Positions 26,606 through 34,113 of a DNA stretch of 57,944 nucleotides are shown here, in pieces; within the stretch, counting starts at the first letter, position 1; every line of letters starts with the position of its first letter. Below the pieces are notes generated by a model. That model saw only the letters and a program-made list of their open reading frames with translations. It had not been told where the DNA came from and did not search any database. The DNA is taken from positions 1,448-59,391 of the forward strand of contig PLWX01000272.1 of assembly GCA_003151155.1 (NCBI GenBank), in the 5' to 3' direction. A program made the translations under genes and the position numbers. This stretch comes from Acidobacteriaceae bacterium (GTDB lineage: Bacteria > Acidobacteriota > Terriglobia > Terriglobales > Acidobacteriaceae).

Positions 26606-28485
26606 AGAGTCCTCAGGTATTCGATCAAATCGTTTAGCTCATCTTTGGTCAGGTCGTTAGAAACACCATGGGTATCTTTCGGGTTGAAGACCGTCCAGAT
26701 CTCTTCCATTGACCGTGCCGATCCGTCATGCAGATAAGGCGCGGAGTACGCAACGTTGGGAAGGTGCGGCACGTCGATCTTCGGTGAACGGTCAGTCGCC
26801 TTGCCGGTGCCCACATCGAATAACTGGTTGTTGCTGTATTTCGGGCCACTGTGGCAGTAGGCGCACTGATTCTCTTTCGGAATTGGCCGACCATCTTTGT
26901 AAGCAGCGCGGTTGAAGATAGTTTTGCCGCGTTCCTGCGATGCCGTCATTTCTCCCGCAGGCAAGCGGTACCGGTTCGGACGCACCGGCAGAGCCATCAC
27001 GAACGTCACCAGGTTCGCAAGTTCTTCCGCGCTGTAACTTTGGGAACGGTAGAAAAACTTCTCGGTGCGCGGTCCGCATTCCGTCGCCATATTTGGATTG
27101 CCGCCATTCCACTTGAAAGGCTCGGTGCCGCTGAGGTCTTCGATCGAGCGGTTATCGACAATGTCTTTGCCGAAGCCGTCGGGCTCCAAGTCCCACTGTA
27201 TGCCGTCGAAGGTCGCGTCGATATGACAGTTGGCGCAGCTAAACGCGCCCTGAAAGGAATACTTCGTCGCATAAAAGATGCGTTCGCCCTGGCGCAGTGC
27301 GTTGTAATCCTTGCGTCCGCCGAGATCGATTGTCGAAACCACCTTGTCGGTGCGCGTGCTGATTACGTCAATCGTGTCATCCATGCGATTGGTGACGTAG
27401 AGAGTCTTTCCGTCGGGCGAGAGCAGCAGGTTGCGCGGATTGGCACCAACCGGGATGCGCGACGTGACGTAGTTGGCGGACGCCGAAAGATCGTTGCCGA
27501 TATCCCTGGGTGCAGAGCGAACGAAGCTGAGCAACTTCGGCAAACTGATCGCGGTGACCGATCCCGATCCACCCGTGCTGACGTAAAGCTTCGACTGGTC
27601 GCTGGTCATCGCAACCGAATAAGGCATTGCGAAGTAGCGATCCAGTTCGTCGAGTGGCACCTGCACTACACCACTAACTGCCGGTCCGAAGAGCGCAAGC
27701 GAATTTCCAAATACCGATCCATGCTCGACATGTGCCAGGGGAATGAGGTTCTTGGGACGCAGTTGCGCCGCCACTCCGAGCTTTCCATCCGGCGATAGCG
27801 CCATCTGAAACACGCCGCCCACGTTATGCAGCGGGATACGATCGACGACGATCTGCCGGTCGGTATCGATAACCGTAATCTCCGACTGCGGGAGGGTGCG
27901 GCTCCCGGTGATCTTGGGATAGACATGCGTGCAATACACCCGCTTGCCGTCGGCGGAGAGCGCAAGATAACTCGCACCGCGTCCGGCCATGAGTCGCTTG
28001 ATCTCCTGTCCGGAAGCGACATCGATCAGCGAGACGTCATCGCTCAGCCGGTTGGCAACGTAGAGTGTCTTTCCGTCACGTGTGATCACCACGCCCGTCG
28101 GTTCCGCTCCGGTGACAAGCGTTTGCACCGCCGCCAGCGATTTCGTGTCGATGACGGAAACCGTGTCGTCCCAGGAGTTCGTGACATACAGCCGTGTTCC
28201 GTCGGGAGAGATAGCGAGTCCGCGTGGAGCGTGCCCCACGGCGATGCGAGCGCTCACGGTCTGCGCCTTCGCGTCCAAAATCAGCAATTGATCGCCGCGC
28301 TCCGCCACCACGTACATACGGCGTCCGTCGGGAGAGAAAAGCATTGCTCCCGGCGACAAGTAGCGCGCCTCAGCAGCGTCGGCATTCGCCATCGGCGCAC
28401 GAACGACCGAACATGTGATCACCAACATTGCTGCGATCAGAGCAACCAGCCCGGAGCGCAAGATCGTGGTGGAACCAAGCCTCAT
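26602..28485 (-). CDS. YncE-like beta-propeller fused to a diheme cytochrome module
   Basis: A 627-residue exported protein. The ATG at 28485 is chosen because it overlaps the previous stop (ATGA) and begins a signal peptide (about 1-37). Residues 40-390 are a YncE/YVTN propeller, with repeats such as DGRRMYVVAERGDQLLILD, GTRLYVTNSWDDTVSVID and GKTLYVANRLSDDVSLID. The C-terminus carries two heme motifs, CANCH (417-421) and CAYCH (541-545), in a cytochrome-c-peroxidase/MauG-like layout. A redox role in the periplasm is likely; peroxidase activity is not proven. Confidence 0.85.
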   Translation of the reverse strand: MRLGSTTILRSGLVALIAAMLVITCSVVRAPMANADAAEARYLSPGAMLFSPDGRRMYVVAERGDQLLILDAKAQTVSARIAVGHAPRGLAISPDGTRLYVTNSWDDTVSVIDTKSLAAVQTLVTGAEPTGVVITRDGKTLYVANRLSDDVSLIDVASGQEIKRLMAGRGASYLALSADGKRVYCTHVYPKITGSRTLPQSEITVIDTDRQIVVDRIPLHNVGGVFQMALSPDGKLGVAAQLRPKNLIPLAHVEHGSVFGNSLALFGPAVSGVVQVPLDELDRYFAMPYSVAMTSDQSKLYVSTGGSGSVTAISLPKLLSFVRSAPRDIGNDLSASANYVTSRIPVGANPRNLLLSPDGKTLYVTNRMDDTIDVISTRTDKVVSTIDLGGRKDYNALRQGERIFYATKYSFQGAFSCANCHIDATFDGIQWDLEPDGFGKDIVDNRSIEDLSGTEPFKWNGGNPNMATECGPRTEKFFYRSQSYSAEELANLVTFVMALPVRPNRYRLPAGEMTASQERGKTIFNRAAYKDGRPIPKENQCAYCHSGPKYSNNQLFDVGTGKATDRSPKIDVPHLPNVAYSAPYLHDGSARSMEEIWTVFNPKDTHGVSNDLTKDELNDLIEYLRTL

Positions 28486-30107
28486 TTCGGCTCCTCCACC
28501 GTCAGCACGCGATCGACGGCAACGTTCTCCAAAACCTGGGTTCGCCCGCTCGGCCACTGGATGGTGATCTTCTCGATCAATGAGGCTGCCCCGAACCCGA
28601 AGTGCAAACGTCCATCGTCTTGGGACAGGTAACTCGATCCTGCCACGCGCTGTGCGATCTGCTTGCGTCCCGCGGCCACCACTTCCACCGCGGCACCGAT
28701 GCCATCCCGATTGCTCTTTGTGCCCTTCAGCTGCAGGGCGATCCAATGCCCGGTGTTGGTGGACGTGTTGTGGATCAGTGTCGCAGGTGCGCCCAGGTTC
28801 ACCAGGAACGCATCGACCCGTCCATCGTTGTCGTAGTCGGCGAAACACGATCCGCGCGCCACGGTCTTCACGTCCAGCACTGCCCCCGCGGTGCGCGAAA
28901 CGTCGGAAAACTTACCCCCACCCAAGCCGCGGAACACGGAGTGCTCTTCCGGCACGAGGTGAATCAGCCCGCCGTGGAAGGTGAGGATGTCGAGCAGCCC
29001 ATCGTTATCGAAATCGTAGATTCCCGATCCCCAACTGACGTATTGCGCTGTCTGCGGGGCGATGCCTGAAACCGCCCCGATATCGTCGAACTGTTTCTTG
29101 CCGTTGTTCCGCATCAGGCGGTTGTACTTGGAGTCGGTAACCCAAAGGTCCATCCGTCCGTCGCCATCGATATCGGCGAATATTGGGCCCATTGCGGAAG
29201 TTGACTCGCCATTCTGCCCGTAAGCGACGCCCGCTTCCTCGGCAATCTCTTCGAAGGTTCCATCGTGTTTATTGCGGAAGAGGAAGTTTTCCGTCTTATC
29301 GTTGGCGACGTAAATATCGGGATATCCGTCGCCATCGAAATCGGCTGCCGTGGCGCCCATCGTTCGCCCCTTGTAGGCGCCGATGCCCGATTTGTCGGTG
29401 ACATCGGTGAACGTGCCGTTGCAATTGTTGTGATAAAGCCGGTTGGTGTTGGCTTCGTAATCCAGCGGCCCCGGATAATTGTCAGCGGGATAGAACGCAC
29501 GATATTTCGGATCGAACTTTACGTAGCGTCCGACGAAAAGATCGACGCAGCCATCGCGGTCATAGTCCAGCCACGCCGAGCCGATCGACCAGCCATCCAC
29601 CTTGATTCCGGCCTTCTCCGTCACATCTTCAAAGGTCCCGTCGCCACGGTTGTGAAACAGGATCGCTTTTCCATAGCCGGTGACGAAGAGATCGACGAAG
29701 CCATCGTTGTCGAAATCCGCAGCAATCGCGGCCATACCGTAGATATTGGCGGCGACTCCTGCAGTTTCGGTCACGTCCGTGAACTTGCCGTGGCCATCGT
29801 TACGGTAGAGATGGTTATGGGGAAGCTCCGCGGGCATCTTCTTCAGCGGATAGGGGTGGATACCTGCTTCCAACGGTCGTCCATTGGTGACGTAGAGATC
29901 AGGCAGCCCATCGTTGTTGTAATCGAACCAGACGCAGCCCGCGCCAGTGCTCTCCAGCAACGAGCCGAGTTTCTCCGCGCCAAAACTATGCGTGAACTGA
30001 ATTCCGGAGACCGGGGTGGCATCTTCAAAACGAATCGTGGAGGCGGTCGGCGTCTGCGCGACCAGGGCGGCAGCTATCGCAAGAAAAGGGAAGATCTGCA
30101 GTCGCAC
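28482..30107 (-). CDS. CRTAC1-family secreted FG-GAP/UnbV protein
   Basis: A 541-residue exported protein. The GTG at 30107 is preferred as start: AAGGAG lies eight bases upstream and a signal peptide follows (LQIFPFLAIAAALVAQ). The CRTAC1 opening (RFEDATPVSGIQFTHSFG) is followed by FG-GAP loops DYNNDGLPDL, DFDNDGFVDL, DYDRDGCVDL, DFDGDGYPDI, DIDGDGRMDL, DFDNDGLLDI and DYDNDGRVDA, then the UnbV domain (GTKSNRDGIGA, SSYLSQDDGRLHFGFG, IQWPSGRTQ). Overlaps of one base with the gene before and four with the gene after show tight coupling. Confidence 0.9.
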   Translation of the reverse strand: MRLQIFPFLAIAAALVAQTPTASTIRFEDATPVSGIQFTHSFGAEKLGSLLESTGAGCVWFDYNNDGLPDLYVTNGRPLEAGIHPYPLKKMPAELPHNHLYRNDGHGKFTDVTETAGVAANIYGMAAIAADFDNDGFVDLFVTGYGKAILFHNRGDGTFEDVTEKAGIKVDGWSIGSAWLDYDRDGCVDLFVGRYVKFDPKYRAFYPADNYPGPLDYEANTNRLYHNNCNGTFTDVTDKSGIGAYKGRTMGATAADFDGDGYPDIYVANDKTENFLFRNKHDGTFEEIAEEAGVAYGQNGESTSAMGPIFADIDGDGRMDLWVTDSKYNRLMRNNGKKQFDDIGAVSGIAPQTAQYVSWGSGIYDFDNDGLLDILTFHGGLIHLVPEEHSVFRGLGGGKFSDVSRTAGAVLDVKTVARGSCFADYDNDGRVDAFLVNLGAPATLIHNTSTNTGHWIALQLKGTKSNRDGIGAAVEVVAAGRKQIAQRVAGSSYLSQDDGRLHFGFGAASLIEKITIQWPSGRTQVLENVAVDRVLTVEEPK

Positions 30108-31459
30108 TATTGCACTCCTTGTTGGTGCGTGGCGCTCTTCGTCATGTCTACCGGATCGGTCGAGCGCAACAGAACCGCGGGCACCGCGTTTTCCGGAGCG
30201 CGTTCCGGCCCTGCATGGCAGCCCACGCAGACACGCTGTTCCCCGCGCTTCATCCAGAACCATCCATGTTCCCGTTGCAGGGTCGCCCCGGCGTGATCGA
30301 GCAGTTCCATCTGCAGAGGGTGATCCGCCGGCACATGCAGAAAGAATGAACCGTCTTTTTCCACCGGCGAATTTCCGAGCAGCACGGCCTCGCCTTGAGA
30401 AGAGCGGGTGTACAGGCGCATGGTTGCTATCGATCCGGGCGCAATGTTGTGCCTGGAGGTGTATGCATTCAGGCAAAGCAGATTGGCGCCATCCCAGTCG
30501 TGCAAAGCCGATGGATGTCGATTGGGAACCGGCCGTGGAGCGAGGAATAACGGCTGTACGACATCGTTGCCGGACACGGCAACCACGGTTGACTGTGCTC
30601 CAGAGGCCACGTTCCGGCGTTGCAGTTCGAAGGCCGCCCTCGGACCAGGACGTGTTGACACCAGCCAATCGGCGTTCGGATACTCGATTACATCTCCCGC
30701 GTATTCACCGGGCGCAACTTTTACTTCTGCTTGATGTGCGAGCGCAGAGGTGAACCGGCCCAGTCCATGTTCGTTCGCAAACACAATGTCGCCGGAAACT
30801 AATTGTTTGCCTGAATGGCGAGCATTGCCGTGATCGCAGCGGTACGATTCGACGCCGCTTCCATCCGAATACACGGTGTAAATCTCAGCCGCAGTATCAC
30901 TGCCCAGGGGATCGCCTGCTTCGAGCAGGATCCGTCCATCGCGCAGCACGTCGGTAGGGAACACATTGCCCGGAATCGAAGTGAGGCGATTGACCTTTCG
31001 ATCGCGGGTCGAAACCTCCAGCACGAACTTGTCGCCCACCCGTCGGGCATACACGAAACGATCTTCCGGCAGATAGAAGGGACGCACACAGTCGTCATCG
31101 CAAGCGGTGATCTGGAATGGCTCTCCGCCAGTTAAAGCGGCTTCCCATATTTGCCATTTGTCGGTCGTTGTTCGTTTTCCGGCGAAGAGGATGTGCGTCG
31201 CATCGAATGACGTTGCCGGATCGGCGGTTGCGAAGAAGCTTGGAACTAACGGTCGGGCGCTCGATCCGGTGCCGAGGAGAATCCGAGCACCTTGGGGAAA
31301 GCGATCGGCCCCACGCAGCCAGGCGTTCCCGTTATAGCGAGCGGCAACGGTATAAACAAGATTGGTTTCGGAGGAAATTGCGGATCTCGCTGCGCTGCGC
31401 GCCAGCATTGCTACACATCCCAGGGACAAAACGACGAGTAAAACTCTTCGGATCAACAT
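30107..31459 (-). CDS. Mono-heme TolB-like propeller with hydrazine-synthase-alpha-like domain
   Basis: A 450-residue exported protein with a signal or anchor sequence (about 4-21), TolB-like propeller repeats (HILFAGKRTTTDKWQIWEA, TACDDDCVRPFYLPEDRFVYA) and a C-terminal segment with a single heme motif CVGCH (411-415) set in EQRVCVGCHAGPERAPENAVP. The region before it (GSIATMRLYT, LLGNSPVEKDGSFFLHVPAD, HGWFWMKRGEQ) resembles the middle domain of hydrazine synthase alpha subunit, found also in many non-anammox proteins. Hydrazine synthesis is not implied: the catalytic subunits are absent. Its start overlaps the end of the DAHP synthase gene by seven bases. Confidence 0.8.
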   Translation of the reverse strand: MLIRRVLLVVLSLGCVAMLARSAARSAISSETNLVYTVAARYNGNAWLRGADRFPQGARILLGTGSSARPLVPSFFATADPATSFDATHILFAGKRTTTDKWQIWEAALTGGEPFQITACDDDCVRPFYLPEDRFVYARRVGDKFVLEVSTRDRKVNRLTSIPGNVFPTDVLRDGRILLEAGDPLGSDTAAEIYTVYSDGSGVESYRCDHGNARHSGKQLVSGDIVFANEHGLGRFTSALAHQAEVKVAPGEYAGDVIEYPNADWLVSTRPGPRAAFELQRRNVASGAQSTVVAVSGNDVVQPLFLAPRPVPNRHPSALHDWDGANLLCLNAYTSRHNIAPGSIATMRLYTRSSQGEAVLLGNSPVEKDGSFFLHVPADHPLQMELLDHAGATLQREHGWFWMKRGEQRVCVGCHAGPERAPENAVPAVLLRSTDPVDMTKSATHQQGVQ

Positions 31460-32334
31460 TCCAGCGCAGCCCCCTGCACTACCGGAATGGTTGCATCGAG
31501 CGCTGGACGAATCGCCGCGTAGGCACGTAGATCGCTCATCATGGCTTCAAACTGTGGCAAGGTGAGCGACTGATCGCCATCGCACAGTGCCGCTTCCGGT
31601 TGCGGATGCACCTCCACCAGCAATCCGTCAGCGCCTACGACGACAGCGGCGCGAGCCAGGATTGGCACCAGGCTGCGAACTCCGGCTGCATGGCTCGGGT
31701 CGACGATCACCGGCAACCGGCATACTGCCTTCAATACTGGTACCGCAGCTACGTCGAAGACGTTGCGGGTCGCCGTGTCGAAACTTCGTATTCCGCGTTC
31801 GCACAGGATGATGTCGGGATTGCCGAAGCTGGCGATACATTGCGCCGACTTAAGAAGATCCGAAAGCGTGGCGCTCATTCCGCGTTTCAATAGGACCGCA
31901 CGGCCACATGTGCCAAGGCGTTCGAGGAGCGAGAAATTTTCCATGCTGCGCGCGCCCACCTGCAGGATGTCGGCATACTCCGCGATCTGCTCAACGTCGG
32001 TCTCCGACATCACCTCGGTCACGATCGCCATGCCCGTCTCACGCCGAGCTTTCGCCAGGATCTTCAGTCCATCGATTCCGAGTCCTTGAAACGCGTAGGG
32101 GGAAGATCGCGGCTTATAGGCTCCGCCACGCAGGATGCGCACTCCACGGGCAGCGAGGAATTCGGCGGTCCGTAGTACCTGGCTTTCTGTTTCCACCGCG
32201 CAGGGGCCGGCCATCATCGTCAGGCCGCCATCGCCGATTGCGACGTCGCCTACGCGCACCACGTGACGGGGCTGGCTGTCACACTTGGCAACCAGGTCGT
32301 AACAGGAGAATTGTCCGTTCCAATGGGGATTCAC
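31453..32334 (-). CDS. aroF: 3-deoxy-7-phosphoheptulonate (DAHP) synthase, barrel only
   Basis: A 293-residue enzyme of the type I-beta DAHP synthase/KDO8P synthase superfamily, joining phosphoenolpyruvate and erythrose-4-phosphate in the first step of aromatic synthesis. Catalytic landmarks are all present: MAGPCAVE (metal-binding Cys), RGGAYKPRSSPYAFQGLG, TEVM, QVGARSMENF, LLKRGMS, CERGIRSF, VDPSHAAG (metal-binding His) and EVHPQPEAALCDGDQSL. The DAHP rather than KDO8P type follows from KPRSSPY. The N-terminal ferredoxin-like regulatory domain of about 70 residues seen in Thermotoga-type enzymes is missing, so feedback inhibition is probably lost. The start is a GTG without a clear ribosome binding site. 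It begins the seven-gene operon. Confidence 0.88.
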   Translation of the reverse strand: MNPHWNGQFSCYDLVAKCDSQPRHVVRVGDVAIGDGGLTMMAGPCAVETESQVLRTAEFLAARGVRILRGGAYKPRSSPYAFQGLGIDGLKILAKARRETGMAIVTEVMSETDVEQIAEYADILQVGARSMENFSLLERLGTCGRAVLLKRGMSATLSDLLKSAQCIASFGNPDIILCERGIRSFDTATRNVFDVAAVPVLKAVCRLPVIVDPSHAAGVRSLVPILARAAVVVGADGLLVEVHPQPEAALCDGDQSLTLPQFEAMMSDLRAYAAIRPALDATIPVVQGAALEC

Positions 32335-32348
32335 GAATGTCTATTTGT

Positions 32349-32367
32349 CCGCTAAAGACACTAGCGG
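32349..32367 (-). promoter_or_regulatory. Hairpin in the leader of the DAHP synthase operon
   Basis: CCGCTA (32349-32354) and TAGCGG (32362-32367) form a 6-bp inverted repeat around a 7-base loop, ending 14 bases before the GTG start. It may be a protein-binding site or an RNA hairpin near the ribosome binding site. A TATAAA box is visible further upstream on the - strand at about 32436-32441. Confidence 0.35.
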
Positions 32368-32478
32368 CCATAACAAACATTCGTCGGTGACGTATGTCCG
32401 TCGGGGTTGTGACGTAACGCTTCTAATCTATTTATACTATTGATCTTGGCGGTCGAGGTATGGGTCGAAAACCGGCGC

Positions 32479-33576
32479 TTAAGAAGTTTTCCGGGACCGG
32501 CTCTGTAAGCTTTTTGCCGGCCCTGTGGATCGCCGAATCACAAACTCAGGCTCTACCTTCACGTTATCGGCCAGGCCCTCTTTTCCGTCTATCTGGCTGA
32601 CGATCATCTCTGCTGCGATCTCGCCCATCCTGCGCAGCGGTTGTCGCACCGTGGTCAGGGCAGGAGAGTAAAACGACGCTTCACGTACATCGTCGAAGCC
32701 CACGACCGACACATCTTCTGGAACCTGCAAGCCGGCGTCCTTGAGTGCCTGCATCGCTCCGATCGCCGACATATCGTTATAAGCGAACACTGCCGTGTAC
32801 TTCGCTCCCCGTGCTCGCAGCTTCTGAATGGCTTCATAGCCGGGTTGCGGCGATGCGTGATCTCCCGCCAATTCCACGACTAATCCGCTCTCGATCGGCG
32901 CACCCAACTCCATAGCTACTTCGCGAATCGAATTCCACCGTTCAGCGGAATCGGCGCTCAAGGCCTGTCCGCGAAACACCGCAATCTTCCGATGCCCCAG
33001 GCGGATCAAGTGTTCCAGCGCCATCTTTGCCGCCCGGCGATGATCCAGCACGATGTTGTGTACCCCCGGCAGGCTGGAATATCCCGGAATCGCGACGAGT
33101 GGAAGCCTGGGAGCCACGTTCAGCACGGTGTCAATCGTGATGATGCCCTCCACGCCGCGCACCCGTAGAGTGTCGAGATACTGCTGCAGCAATTGCGGAT
33201 TGTGTCGATGCACGACGGTGAGGAAAATATATTTTCGCAGGCTCAAAACGGATTCGATACCGCTGATCAGCACGCTGCTATAAGGATCTCCTATTTCTTC
33301 CACCACGATGCCGATGCTGAAGCTGCGTTTCTGTCGTAACGAACGAGCGAGGAAGTTGGGCTTGTAATTGAGCTCCGCCGCGGCTGCGAGAATGCGGTCC
33401 TTGGTGCGCTGGGGAATCGACCGCGCATACGGCGAATCATTCAGCACGGCCGAGATCGTCCCCTTGGTCAGGCTGAGAAACTCCGCCAAGTCGGCGATCG
33501 TCACTTGCCCGTCGCGGAGATTCTTGGATTCCGGCAATCCCCTTTCAACAGGGAGGTCCGTTTTCTTGCGCTTCAA
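32479..33576 (-). CDS. LacI-family transcriptional regulator
   Basis: A 365-residue regulator. The helix-turn-helix lies at about 24-45 (VTIADLAEFLSLTKGTISAVL) and the hinge at 60-75 (YKPNFLARSLR), followed by a periplasmic-binding-protein-like ligand domain (EEIGDPYSSVLISGIE, GVEGIITIDTV, GHRKIAVFRG, VVGFDDVREASFYSPALTTVRQP). The usual ligand is a sugar, but it cannot be named. The start codon appears to be TTG; an in-frame stop lies just upstream. It lies 144 bases upstream of the DAHP synthase operon on the same strand and may control it. It is a paralog of the regulator at 40902-41936. Confidence 0.92.
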   Translation of the reverse strand: MKRKKTDLPVERGLPESKNLRDGQVTIADLAEFLSLTKGTISAVLNDSPYARSIPQRTKDRILAAAAELNYKPNFLARSLRQKRSFSIGIVVEEIGDPYSSVLISGIESVLSLRKYIFLTVVHRHNPQLLQQYLDTLRVRGVEGIITIDTVLNVAPRLPLVAIPGYSSLPGVHNIVLDHRRAAKMALEHLIRLGHRKIAVFRGQALSADSAERWNSIREVAMELGAPIESGLVVELAGDHASPQPGYEAIQKLRARGAKYTAVFAYNDMSAIGAMQALKDAGLQVPEDVSVVGFDDVREASFYSPALTTVRQPLRRMGEIAAEMIVSQIDGKEGLADNVKVEPEFVIRRSTGPAKSLQSRSRKTS

Positions 33577-33741
33577 AGGCTTAGTCCACTTTTCGTGAGC
33601 AGCGATAACACACTATTATGTGCGGCAAACACTTCGGAGGCAACGTACCCATCTATTCCTATCGGCTACGGCCGCGGAGCTAAGTTTTCTTTTGCGACCT
33701 CTGCCGAGAGTAAGATGTTTTCCCGGCTTGCAGGAGGATTC

Positions 33742-34110
33742 ATGTCGCAGTCTCGCCGTCAGTGGTTCAGTGCAATCCCCGGCGCTTTAGGATTTCTCGC
33801 TTTCGCAGATTTCGCGATGGCCCAGAGGCCATCGGCGCAGCCTATGCCTTCGCCCAACGCTCCCAACGAACACGCGCCCGCCGGACTCGACCGGCCTCCC
33901 ATCGGCTCTTCTGCCGACAAGCGCGGTCTCGATCCGCAACTGGAGCTGCAGATTAAGAACGACGTCGAACAGCTGTTCGTGCTCGCTTCCGATCTGAAGA
34001 AGCAGGTCGAATCCACGGATCTCAACTCAGTCTTATCGCTGGGTATTGTGAGCAAAGCGAAGCAGATCGAGAAATTGGCCAAGCACATCCGCGAACACGC
34101 GAAGGGATAG
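33742..34110 (+). CDS. Small exported protein with twin-arginine-like signal
   Basis: A 122-residue ORF. AGGAGG lies five bases before the ATG at 33742, which decides the start over earlier in-frame codons. The first 28 residues read as a Tat-type signal (SRRQWFSAI, then a hydrophobic stretch ending FAMAQ). The rest is proline-rich then helical, with a heptad-like stretch near LELQIKNDVEQLFVLASDLK and KAKQIEKLAKHI that suggests a coiled coil. I do not recognise the family. It converges with the TPR gene, four bases apart. Confidence 0.65.
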   Translation: MSQSRRQWFSAIPGALGFLAFADFAMAQRPSAQPMPSPNAPNEHAPAGLDRPPIGSSADKRGLDPQLELQIKNDVEQLFVLASDLKKQVESTDLNSVLSLGIVSKAKQIEKLAKHIREHAKG

Positions 34111-34113
34111 TGC

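Noticed and set aside
28482..30668. A long N-terminal extension of the CRTAC1 gene into the heme-protein gene
   Set aside because: The extra 187 codons lie antisense-free but in another frame of the heme gene and are non-conserved; the GTG at 30107 has an AAGGAG and starts a signal peptide.
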